Shown: positions 54,228 through 62,030 of the stretch, one piece after another
Position numbering within the stretch: the first letter of the stretch is position 1
Layout: every line of letters starts with the position of its first letter
From: Streptomyces nitrosporeus
GTDB taxonomy: Bacteria > Actinomycetota > Actinomycetes > Streptomycetales > Streptomycetaceae
Direction: 5' to 3'
Assembly (NCBI RefSeq): GCF_008704555.1
Contig: NZ_CP023702.1
Coordinates: 930,001-994,000 of the forward strand
DNA length: 64,000 bases
Position numbers and translations under genes: made by a program
The notes under the pieces: generated by a model
Seen by the model: only the letters and a program-made list of their open reading frames with translations
What the model was told of the DNA's origin: nothing
Databases searched by the model: none

Positions 54228-55511
54228 TCAGCAGGCCGCTCGCAGGGCGTCGGCCAGGATCGCCGCTCCCTCCTCGGCCTCGGCGGTGGTCAGTGAGAGC
54301 GGCGGGGCGATCCTGAGGACGCTGGTGTCGTGGCCGCCGCCCTTCCCGATGAGCAGTCCGCCCTCCCGGGCCGCTTCCAGAACGGCTGCCGCACCGTCCG
54401 GATGCGCCTCGTCGGTGCCGGGCCTGACCAGTTCGACACCGATCATCAGCCCCCGGCCGCGTACCTCGCGAACGCCCGCCGAGCGCGCGCCGGCCTCCCT
54501 CAGCCGTTCGATGAGCAGCCCGCCGACGCGGCGCGCGTTGCCCTGGAGGTCGTGTTCCAGCAGGTAGGTGAGGTTGGCGAGCCCCGCGGCCATGGTGACG
54601 GGGGAACCGCCGAAGGTGGAGATGGAGTTGGCGTCCAGGCAGTTCATGACCTCGGCGCGGGCGACGACCCCGCCGATGGACATGCCGTTGCCGATGCCCT
54701 TGGCGAAGGTGAGGATGTCGGGCGGCCCGTTCTCCGCGTGGGCCTGCCAGCCCCAGAAGTGGTCGCCGGTGCGGCCCCAGCCGGTCTGCACCTCGTCGCT
54801 GATCCACAGGACGCCGTGCCGGTCGAGGACTTCGCGGAAGGCGGCGTACAGGCCGTCGGGGGGTGCGGTGAAACCGCCGACCCCCTGGACGGGTTCGGCG
54901 ATCAGCGCGGCCGGGCTCCGGGTGTGCCCGAGCAGGTCCTCCAGGTCGGCGACGCACGCCTCGGTGAACCGTGCGTCGCTCAGCTCCGCGTACGGCCCGC
55001 GGTGGCGGACCCCTCCGTGGACGTACAGGGTCTGGAGCGGTGAGAGCCCGGTGGGCGACCAGGACCGGTTGCCCGTGACCGACACCGTGGAGAAGGACCT
55101 GCCGTGGTAGCTGTTGCGCATCGCCAGGATCTGGCTGGACGCGCGGTAGGTGGTGGCCAGCAGCAGGGCGGTGTCGTTGGCCTCGGTGCCGGAGGTGGTG
55201 AAGAAGACCCGGGCGTCGGGGATCCCGGAGAGTGCCGCGACGCGCTCGGCGAGCTCCACCATGGGGCGGTTGAGGTAGAGCGTGGAGGAGTGGACGATCC
55301 GCCCGGCCTGTTCGGTGACGGCCTTGGTCACCTCGGGCAGGGCGTGCGCTGTCATGGTGGTGAGGATGCCGCCGAAGAAGTCGAGGTAGCGTCGTCCGTC
55401 GGCGTCCCAGACGTGGCGGCCCTCGCCGTGGGTGATCTCCAGGGGGTCGCGGTAGTACAGGGCCAGCCAGTCGGGGCTGACGGCCAGGTGCCGCTCGTGC
55501 AGTCCGGTCAC
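54228..55511 (-). CDS. Class III aminotransferase
   Basis: 427 residues from the GTG that overlaps the previous gene's stop. Fold-type I features are FFTTSGTEANDTAL, ISDEVQTGWGR and LTFAKGIGNG with the PLP lysine. It most resembles alanine-glyoxylate/beta-alanine-pyruvate transaminases, fitting removal of the amino group from beta-alanine or 3-aminoisobutyrate released by the ureidopropionase. Confidence 0.88.
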   Translation of the reverse strand: MTGLHERHLAVSPDWLALYYRDPLEITHGEGRHVWDADGRRYLDFFGGILTTMTAHALPEVTKAVTEQAGRIVHSSTLYLNRPMVELAERVAALSGIPDARVFFTTSGTEANDTALLLATTYRASSQILAMRNSYHGRSFSTVSVTGNRSWSPTGLSPLQTLYVHGGVRHRGPYAELSDARFTEACVADLEDLLGHTRSPAALIAEPVQGVGGFTAPPDGLYAAFREVLDRHGVLWISDEVQTGWGRTGDHFWGWQAHAENGPPDILTFAKGIGNGMSIGGVVARAEVMNCLDANSISTFGGSPVTMAAGLANLTYLLEHDLQGNARRVGGLLIERLREAGARSAGVREVRGRGLMIGVELVRPGTDEAHPDGAAAVLEAAREGGLLIGKGGGHDTSVLRIAPPLSLTTAEAEEGAAILADALRAAC

Positions 55512-56350
55512 GGTTCCACCAGCCCGTCGTAGGCGTCGGGCCTGCGGTCGCGGTAGAACGCCCACTGCTGCCGGACCTCCTCGATCAGCCCGAAGTCGAG
55601 GTCCCGCACGACCAGTTCCTCCTCCTTGTCACTGGCGACGTCTCCAACGAACCGGCCGCGCGGATCGACGAAGTAGCTGGTGCCGTAGAAGTCGTTGTCG
55701 CCGTACTCCTCCTGGCCGACGCGGTTGATCGCGGCGACGAAGTACTCGTTGGCGACGGCGGAGGCGGGCTGCTCCAGCTGCCACAGGTAGCTGGACAGGC
55801 CGCGCGAGGTGGCCGACGGGTTGTACACCAGCTGGGCTCCGTTGAGACCGAGTTGGCGCCATCCCTCGGGGAAGTGCCGGTCGTAGCAGATGTAGACGCC
55901 GACCTTCCCGGCAGCGGTGTCGAAGACCGGCCAGCCGGCGTTCCCGGGCTTGAAGTAGTACTTCTCCCAGAAGCCCTTGACCTGGGGGATGTGGTGTTTG
56001 CGGTACTTGCCGAGGTAGGTGCCGTCGGCGTCGATCACCGCCGCGGTGTTGTAGTAGAAGCCGGACCGCTCCAGCTCGAAGACCGGTACGACGATCACCA
56101 TGCCGGTCTCGCGGGCCAGGTCGCACATCCTCCGGACGGTCGGCCCGTCCGGTACGGCCTCTGCCCACCGGTAGTGCTCGGGCTCCTGGACCTGGCAGAA
56201 GTAGGGGGCGTTGAACACCTCCTGGAATCCGATGATCCTCGCGCCCTGCCGGGCCGCCTCGCGGGCGTGCTCCTCATGCTTGGCGATCATGGATTCGGTG
56301 TCGCCGGTCCAGGTCGCCTGGACGAGTGCGGCGCGTACGACATCGGACAT
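55508..56350 (-). CDS. Nitrilase-superfamily beta-ureidopropionase
   Basis: 280 residues from the ATG after GAAGGAG. The catalytic Glu44 (GFQEVFN), Lys118 (KYRKHHIP) and Cys155 (YICYDRHFPE) are all present. Sequence and context fit N-carbamoyl-beta-alanine amidohydrolase, the step between dihydropyrimidinase and the aminotransferase. It is the first gene of the minus-strand catabolic operon. Confidence 0.88.
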   Translation of the reverse strand: MSDVVRAALVQATWTGDTESMIAKHEEHAREAARQGARIIGFQEVFNAPYFCQVQEPEHYRWAEAVPDGPTVRRMCDLARETGMVIVVPVFELERSGFYYNTAAVIDADGTYLGKYRKHHIPQVKGFWEKYYFKPGNAGWPVFDTAAGKVGVYICYDRHFPEGWRQLGLNGAQLVYNPSATSRGLSSYLWQLEQPASAVANEYFVAAINRVGQEEYGDNDFYGTSYFVDPRGRFVGDVASDKEEELVVRDLDFGLIEEVRQQWAFYRDRRPDAYDGLVEP

Positions 56351-56444
56351 GATGCTCCTTCGACGCGGCGTCAGAGAGCCTCCGGGCGCGCGCCGTGCCC
56401 GTGGAGACGGTGCGGGGCGGCGCCTGGACGAGGAACGAACGTAT

Positions 56445-56464
56445 GCCCCGCCACACAGCGGGGC
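56445..56464 (-). terminator. Hairpin after the 56.5-64 kb operon
   Basis: GCCCCGC and GCGGGGC form a perfect 7-base-pair stem with a CACACA loop, 62 bases past the stop of the beta-lactamase-family gene. It probably separates that operon from the pyrimidine-catabolic genes. Confidence 0.55.
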
Positions 56465-56525
56465 AAGACCATCACCGTGAACCCGTCGGATCGATCATGT
56501 TTCCTACCCGAGCGGGTCATAGGGG

Positions 56526-57614
56526 TCATGGGCGGCCGGGGACCGGGAGCGCGCACAGTGTCGTGTAGGCGGCCTGGACGAACGGGGCGAGCAGCGTGGG
56601 CGCGGTGGCGGTGAGGGCCACCAGGCCGGTGCCGGAGTGCGGGAGGAATCCCGCGAACGCGGTGAAGCCCATGGTCCCCCCGGAGTGGTGGAGCAGGGGC
56701 CCGTCGGGCCGGGGGCGGAGGTTCCAGACGAGGCAGAGCCGCGAGCCCGTTCGGGGGATGATCAGCCGGGGCCGCTGGACCTCGGTGAGCGCCGTCCGCA
56801 GGAACCGGCCGGGAGCGGTCTCCGGATACAGCAGGGCTTCGAGGACCCTCAGCAGGTCACGGGCGCTGGAGCGCACCGCTCCGGCGGGGGCCAGCCCCGG
56901 CATCCGCAGCGGCGGGCGGGGCCGGCCGTGCCAGTGGCCGGTGGCCGCGGGCAGGCCGGGATCGCAGGTGGTGTCGGCCAGCGCCAGCGGCCCGGTGATC
57001 CGCTCGGCCAGCAGTGCGGGGTAGTCGCTCCCGGTCCCGCCGGCCGCCCGGGCGAGTACGCCGCCGAGGAGGGCGCCGCCGAAGTTGGAGTAGTGGACCC
57101 GGGTACCGGGCCGGTGGCGCGGCCGGGTCCGGGCGAGCGCGGTCAGCAGGTCGGACTCGGTGAACCGGGCGTACGGGTTGCTGAACCACCCGCTGCGTAC
57201 GGCGCTTCTGATCAGGCCGGGCGGCAGCCGGGGCAGGCCGGAGGTGTGGGTGGCCAGGTGGAGCAGGGTCATCGGCGGGCCGGGGATCCGGAACGGCAGG
57301 TAGCGGTCGGCGCGGTCGGCGTAGGAGACCTCGCCGCGGGCGACGAGTTCGGCGAGCAGCAGGGCTGCGAAGGTCTTGCTGAGTGAGCCGGTCTCGAAAC
57401 GGGTGCTGTCCAGGGCTCCTCCGGAGCACAGCACGGTGCGCGTCCCTCCGTGGAGGGCGCCCACCGCCGCGGCCGGTCCCGGGGCAGCGGCGAGGAGGGC
57501 GCGGAGCCGGGCCGCGGGCACGTCGTCGGCCGGGGCGCGGGGTGCGGTGCGGGGGCGGGCGCCCCGCCCGTCCGCCCGCGCCCCCGTCCTGCCCGCCCCG
57601 CGGCCGCCGGTCAC
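56526..57614 (-). CDS. Serine beta-lactamase-family hydrolase
   Basis: 362 residues from the GTG overlapping the upstream stop (GTGA). The SxxK motif is SLSK (TGSLSKTFAALL), YxN is YSN (VHYSNFGGALL), and HSGGTMGF occupies the KTG position, as in class C beta-lactamase/DD-peptidase-like esterases. There is no signal peptide, so it is probably cytoplasmic and not a resistance enzyme. As the last gene of the leader-peptide operon it could act as a peptidase, esterase or transacylase in maturation; that is inference. Confidence 0.75.
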   Translation of the reverse strand: MTGGRGAGRTGARADGRGARPRTAPRAPADDVPAARLRALLAAAPGPAAAVGALHGGTRTVLCSGGALDSTRFETGSLSKTFAALLLAELVARGEVSYADRADRYLPFRIPGPPMTLLHLATHTSGLPRLPPGLIRSAVRSGWFSNPYARFTESDLLTALARTRPRHRPGTRVHYSNFGGALLGGVLARAAGGTGSDYPALLAERITGPLALADTTCDPGLPAATGHWHGRPRPPLRMPGLAPAGAVRSSARDLLRVLEALLYPETAPGRFLRTALTEVQRPRLIIPRTGSRLCLVWNLRPRPDGPLLHHSGGTMGFTAFAGFLPHSGTGLVALTATAPTLLAPFVQAAYTTLCALPVPGRP

Positions 57615-58534
57615 GACCCGCGGGCCGACCGGGCCAGCGCGATGGAGCCGGCGACGGCGGTGACGACGACCGTGTGCTGGTGGTCGGTGAACCTGCGTCG
57701 CGGGTCGTCGTGCACCGGGTCGCTGTCCCGGGGGACGAGGCCGTCCTCGTGCTGGAGGGCGGCGAGCGCCTCCCAGTCCTCGGGGGCGCAGTGGGGGTCC
57801 TCCAGCGAGACGCCGACGACCAGGAGTTCGGTGACCAGGTCCCATTGCCCGACCTCGCGCCAGATGTCGATCCACACGGGAAGCCACCGGCGTACGTACC
57901 GGGCGAGTTCGGGCGGCAGGCCGTCCGGACGGGCGCCCCAGTCGGTGAGGTGGAAGACGGTGTGGGTCATCGCGTAGGCGGTGATCCAGTTGATCGCCCA
58001 GGGCTCGGGGGTCGCCCCGAGCCAGGTGGCGCGGGCCAGTTCCGCCATGTCGTCGGGGTGGTCGAGGCCGACCACCCGGGCGGCGTTGGCGACGGCGAGA
58101 CGGCGGTTGGGCAGCACCTCGACGCTGTTCACCGACCGCATGCGGGACCGGTGGGCCAGGAGCCGGTCGAGCCCCTCGTGGCGGTAACCGCAGCGGACGA
58201 AGGGCGCGTACATCTCCAGCGGGTCCGTCATCAGGGTGTGGCGGAGCTGGCGTTCGTAGATCATGTCGCCTCGCCGGAACTGCTCCCAGGTGAAGTCCAT
58301 CAGGCTCTGGGCGGCGGCGGCCCTGCCCGGTTCGGACCGGGTGTCCCGCAGGACGAGGGAGGCGGCGAGGGTGGTCTCCCCCAGGGGTTTGTAGACGCCG
58401 TCCGGGTCCGCCATGGTCTCGGTGGTGCCGGGGGGCAGTGCGCCGAGGGCGCGGTTGGCGTGCAGCCAGGCCAGCGCCCGGTCGGCCAGGCCGCGGGCGA
58501 GCGGGGTCACCGTCGCGGGGATGGGGGTCGTCAT
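57611..58534 (-). CDS. DUF6895-like protein of unknown function
   Basis: 307 residues, wholly alpha-helical by eye. Conserved-looking stretches are GETTLAASLVLR, YERQLRHTLMTDPLEMYAPFVRCGYRH, PNRRLAVANAARVVGL, WLGATPEPW and AMTHTVFHLTDWG; I recall this pattern as the DUF6895 family. The paired helices suggest an alpha/alpha toroid. It overlaps both neighbours by 4 bases, so its dosage is tied to them. No catalytic motif is evident. Confidence 0.65.
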   Translation of the reverse strand: MTTPIPATVTPLARGLADRALAWLHANRALGALPPGTTETMADPDGVYKPLGETTLAASLVLRDTRSEPGRAAAAQSLMDFTWEQFRRGDMIYERQLRHTLMTDPLEMYAPFVRCGYRHEGLDRLLAHRSRMRSVNSVEVLPNRRLAVANAARVVGLDHPDDMAELARATWLGATPEPWAINWITAYAMTHTVFHLTDWGARPDGLPPELARYVRRWLPVWIDIWREVGQWDLVTELLVVGVSLEDPHCAPEDWEALAALQHEDGLVPRDSDPVHDDPRRRFTDHQHTVVVTAVAGSIALARSARGS

Positions 58535-59250
58535 GTCCGTTCCGCCTTCTCGCCCGTGCCGGGGCGTGCTCCCAGGAGGTGCCGTGCGATCACCAGGTCG
58601 AGTGCGGTACGCGGTCCGGCGCCGCCCACCAGCCAGATGTGTTCGGCTGCGAGTGCGGGGTCCAGCGGCAGCTCGACGCCTTCGTACCGCAGCCAGGCGA
58701 GCCAGCGCACGAGACGTGCGGCGGTCGGGAAGTCCCGGCGCAGCAGGGACCGGGTGACTCCCCTGCTGAGGGGGAGCGCCCCGGTGCGGGCCGCGTCGTG
58801 CACCGGCCCGTCGAGACCGGTCGTCGCCAGCGGTGCCAGCTGGGACATGCGGACCGACCAGGGGCGCCAGTCGGTGCTGTCGGTGACGGTGCCGGCGGCC
58901 GGGGCCGGGCGGTGGGGGGCGGGGTCCTTCGCGGCGACGGACAGCAGCTGGGCGGCCGCCCAGTCCCGCCAGGCGACCGTCGCCTCCTCCGTGGAATCCG
59001 CCGCGGGGAAGGCGTCGAAGGCCTTGGCCATGACGGCGGCGTCCTCGGCGAGGAAAGGCCGTCCCGCCAGGAGGTGCGGAGCGAGGACGTCGGCGCCGAG
59101 CACCCGGATCGCGGCCAGGGCGGCGAGCGGGTCGGAGGAGTCGTCGACGTACCGGGCCGGCCGTACGGCGTCCTCGGTGCCGTCGAAGGCACCGAGGACG
59201 CCGGCCGCCAGGGCTTCGGTCGCCTCGGCGAATACGGAGGGGGAACTCAC
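58531..59250 (-). CDS. Hypothetical protein of the leader-peptide operon
   Basis: 239 residues from the GTG that overlaps the small peptide's stop. It is Ala/Leu-rich and helical (DPLAALAAIRVLGADVLAPHLLAG, RLVRWLAWLRYEG, TALDLVIARHLLG) without a signal peptide or recognised domain. GTGA coupling to the 60-residue peptide upstream and ATGA coupling to the DUF6895-like gene downstream suggest that the three products act together. Confidence 0.65.
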   Translation of the reverse strand: MSSPSVFAEATEALAAGVLGAFDGTEDAVRPARYVDDSSDPLAALAAIRVLGADVLAPHLLAGRPFLAEDAAVMAKAFDAFPAADSTEEATVAWRDWAAAQLLSVAAKDPAPHRPAPAAGTVTDSTDWRPWSVRMSQLAPLATTGLDGPVHDAARTGALPLSRGVTRSLLRRDFPTAARLVRWLAWLRYEGVELPLDPALAAEHIWLVGGAGPRTALDLVIARHLLGARPGTGEKAERT

Positions 59251-59429
59251 TTGTCCCGCGGCTCCTTCGGCTCCTTGGGCGAGAGCAGGAGCAGCGCCAG
59301 CAGGACGCCGGCCGCTTCGGGGGTGTAGAGCGGGGCGTCGCTCACGGCTGCTTCGGGCTGGACCATCAGCGAATCCAGCGCGGCCGTCCGCGTCGGCGTC
59401 GTGGTGGAAGTGATCTCCTGGGCAATCAT
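59247..59429 (-). CDS. 60-residue leader-like peptide (candidate RiPP precursor)
   Basis: MIAQEITSTTTPTRTAALDSLM... ends with a hydrophobic run AAGVLLALLLL and a Lys/Pro/Glu tail SPKEPKEPRDK. The ATG at 59429 follows AAGGAGG-CACC; an ATG 15 codons earlier (59474) has a weaker site. Small size, acidic/Thr-rich first half, distinct C-terminal half and position among oxidoreductase genes make it precursor-like. It has no cysteine and few C-terminal Ser/Thr, so lanthipeptide or thiopeptide chemistry is unlikely. It could instead be a small structural or membrane-associated partner of the next gene product. Confidence 0.6.
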   Translation of the reverse strand: MIAQEITSTTTPTRTAALDSLMVQPEAAVSDAPLYTPEAAGVLLALLLLSPKEPKEPRDK

Positions 59430-59477
59430 GGTGCCTCCTTCATCACTGGGGACATTTACCACTTTTGCGGTCATGTC

Positions 59478-59494
59478 GTCCTAAATCCTAGGAC
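59478..59494. promoter_or_regulatory. 17-bp interrupted palindrome upstream of the peptide gene
   Basis: GTCCTA-AATCC-TAGGAC lies about 50 bases before the preferred start of the peptide gene, within the 278-base gap after the P450 gene. It may be an operator for separate expression of the peptide and downstream genes. Confidence 0.45.
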
Positions 59495-59707
59495 GCCTGC
59501 CGGGTTTTCTCTCGGCAAGGCCGAGTTCATGGGGTGGCGAGGCCGTTCCGTCAGCCCGCACGGGCTTCTTGCGCCCGCACGTGCCCTCCAACTCGTAGCC
59601 TTCGGCAACGACCGGAGGGGCGGCCGTGCCGGAGGGGGGCGCCCGCCCCTGGCGGGGGCGGCTCCGGGTGCGGGTCACTTCACCTGGCGGGGGCGGCACC
59701 GGGCGGG

Positions 59708-60913
59708 TCACCAGGTCACGGCGAGGCTGCGCGGGCTGCGCGAGGTGCTCCCCGTCCGCCAGTCGACGCGGTCCGGGTCCTCTGCCAGGCGCAGACCCGG
59801 GTAGCGGGCGGCCAGCCGGTGCAGGGCGATCCGGAGTTCCGTGCGGGCCAGCCAGGCGCCGAGGCAGTAGTGGGCGCCTGCCCCGAAGGCCAGGGTCGGT
59901 GCCTCCAGCGGGGCGAAGAGGTCGTCGAAGGGGCGGCGGGTGAAGACGGCCGGGTCCCGGTTGGCCATGCCGCAGTCCGCGATCACGACGGCTCCCGCGG
60001 GGATCGTCACCCCGCCGACCTCGGCGTCCGCCGAGGCGTGGCGGGCGGTGCCCCGGTCGTCGCCCAGCGGCACGAGGTGGACGAGGCGGTCCACGGCCGC
60101 CCCGGCCGCGTCCTCGTCGGCGCCCAGCCGCTCCCAGGTCTCCGGGCGCTCGCCGAGGAGGTAGAGCAGGGAGTTGCCGAGCATGGTCATCGTGCTGTCG
60201 TGTCCGCCGACGACCAGACCGCAGACCAGGCTGACCAGCTGGGACTCCGGGATGTCGTCCTCCTCGGCCGCGGCCCGGACCAGACCGCTGATCAGGTCGT
60301 CGCCCGGCGTACGACGCCGCTCGGCGAGGAGCCCGGCACCGAAGGCGCTGAACTCCTCCAGGGCCGCCGTCACCTGGCCGTCGGCGAGCGAGCCGTCGGA
60401 GAAGGCGTGTTCGCTCCAGTGCCGCATCCGGTCCCTGGCCTGTTCGTCCAGTCCCATCAGCCGGCTGATCACCGCCACCGGCAGCGGCAGCGTGAACTCC
60501 TGGACCAGGTCGGCCGGGCGGTGCCGGACCGCCAGCCCTTCGAGGAGCTGCTCGACGATCGCGGCGATCCACGGCTGCCAGCGGGCGACGGACCTCGGGG
60601 TGAAGGCGCGGCGCAGGGTCCGGCGCAGCCGCAGGTGCTCCGGCCCGTCCTGGTTGAACATCAGGTCGGGGTCGTTCACGATCTCGGGCACGCCCGCGAC
60701 CGCGGGTGCGTCGGGGTCGTAGAGCCGGGCCCGGCCGAACCTCTCGTCGGAGAGCACCTGGCGGACGTCGGTGTAACGGCTCACCAGCCAGGCCACCGAT
60801 CCGTCCGGCTGCTCGACCGTGCGGGGCGGCCCCGGTTCCTCGAAACGGAGGCGGTGCAGCGGGACGAGGGGGGCCGGGGCGAGGGCGGACGGAGCGCCGT
60901 CGGTGGTGGTCAC
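59708..60913 (-). CDS. Cytochrome P450 without a recognisable ExxR motif
   Basis: 401 residues from the GTG after GGAGG-CACC. The haem loop FGAGAHYCLG and the I-helix VGGHDST are good. Where the K-helix should read ExxR, the sequence has GAAVDRLVHLVPL, so both the Glu and the Arg are replaced; a few Streptomyces P450s (CYP156/157 types) are known to deviate here. It may still fold and bind haem. It sits between the MDR reductase and the leader-like peptide gene in one operon. Confidence 0.85.
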   Translation of the reverse strand: MTTTDGAPSALAPAPLVPLHRLRFEEPGPPRTVEQPDGSVAWLVSRYTDVRQVLSDERFGRARLYDPDAPAVAGVPEIVNDPDLMFNQDGPEHLRLRRTLRRAFTPRSVARWQPWIAAIVEQLLEGLAVRHRPADLVQEFTLPLPVAVISRLMGLDEQARDRMRHWSEHAFSDGSLADGQVTAALEEFSAFGAGLLAERRRTPGDDLISGLVRAAAEEDDIPESQLVSLVCGLVVGGHDSTMTMLGNSLLYLLGERPETWERLGADEDAAGAAVDRLVHLVPLGDDRGTARHASADAEVGGVTIPAGAVVIADCGMANRDPAVFTRRPFDDLFAPLEAPTLAFGAGAHYCLGAWLARTELRIALHRLAARYPGLRLAEDPDRVDWRTGSTSRSPRSLAVTW

Positions 60914-60974
60914 GGTGCCTCCAGAGGCCGTGGTCAGGCCGGCGCGGTACGGGGCGGGCACGCGCCGGCGGGGG

Positions 60975-62030
60975 TCACAGGGCGACGAGCACCTTGCCGC
61001 GGCTGGCCTCCCGGTCGCGGTACAGGCTGTCGTAGGCGGTGGGGACGCTGTCGAAGCCGCGGTGGACCGTGTGGTCGAAGAGGATCTCGCCGCTCCGGAT
61101 ACGTCCGCCCAACTCCGTGTGCAGAGCGGCCCAGTTGGATTCGGTGAACCATTCGAGGGAGAAGATCCCCCGGACGGTGGCGCGGGGGAACATGAGGTAG
61201 GGCAGGAGTCTCGGCCCCACGCCTTCGTTGCCGACCTGGGTCGCCCACTGCCAGCACACCGCGACCCGGCTCCCGACGTTGAGCATGGAGAAGACCGCGT
61301 CGGTGACGGCGCCGCCCAGGTTGTCGAAGTACCGGTCGACACCGTCCGGTGCGGCTTCGACGAGGGCTTCCCGCACGGCCTCGGGGCTGTCCCCGTGCCG
61401 GTAGACGACGACCTCGTCGAAGCCGAGGCCGGTGAGGTAGGACGCCTTCTGCCGGGAGGAGGTGGTGCCGACGACCCTGGCGCCCGCGAGGGAGGCGAGC
61501 TGGCCCGCCAGCGTCCCCACCGGACCCGAGGCGCCGCTGATCACGACGGTGTCCCCGGGCCTGACGGCCAGGTACTTGGTCAGCGTCCCCCAGGCCGTCA
61601 TCCCCGGGCCGCCCATCACGCTGAGCGCGGTCTCCAGGGGCAGGGCGTCGTCGTAGTGGGACGGGTCCAGCCTGCGGTAGGCGGGGAAGACCATGGGAAA
61701 GGTGCCGGTCTGCCAGAGCTCCGGTTCTCCGGTGCTGACGAGATGGGTGCGCCACCCGCCGAACCCCTGGACCAGGTCTCCGGGCCGGTGCGCGGCGCGC
61801 GGGCCCGCCGCCAGTACCTCCATGACCGAGTCGGCCCCCATGTGCCCGCCGAGCGGGGTGTCCAGGGCGATGCCCTGGAGGTAGGGGTCGACCGAGATGT
61901 ACAGGGTGCGCAGGAGCATCTCGTCGGGTGCCAGGCCGACGTCCAGGTCCTCGACGACCTTCTCGTAGATCCGGTGCACGTCGGGCACACCCTCGATGTG
62001 TTCGCGGACCACCCATTTCTCGGTCTTCAT
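60975..62030 (-). CDS. MDR-family NADP-dependent oxidoreductase (CurA/PTGR-like)
   Basis: 351 residues, ATG overlapping the upstream stop (ATGA). The zinc-free medium-chain reductase pattern of curcumin/leukotriene reductases is seen in LRTLYISVDPYLQG, GGPGMTAWGTL, ISGASGPVGTLAGQLASL and YFDNLGG. Such enzymes reduce activated C=C bonds with NADPH. Coupled to CrtI-like oxidoreductases, it could reduce double bonds introduced by them or in an amino-acid side chain. Confidence 0.85.
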   Translation of the reverse strand: MKTEKWVVREHIEGVPDVHRIYEKVVEDLDVGLAPDEMLLRTLYISVDPYLQGIALDTPLGGHMGADSVMEVLAAGPRAAHRPGDLVQGFGGWRTHLVSTGEPELWQTGTFPMVFPAYRRLDPSHYDDALPLETALSVMGGPGMTAWGTLTKYLAVRPGDTVVISGASGPVGTLAGQLASLAGARVVGTTSSRQKASYLTGLGFDEVVVYRHGDSPEAVREALVEAAPDGVDRYFDNLGGAVTDAVFSMLNVGSRVAVCWQWATQVGNEGVGPRLLPYLMFPRATVRGIFSLEWFTESNWAALHTELGGRIRSGEILFDHTVHRGFDSVPTAYDSLYRDREASRGKVLVAL

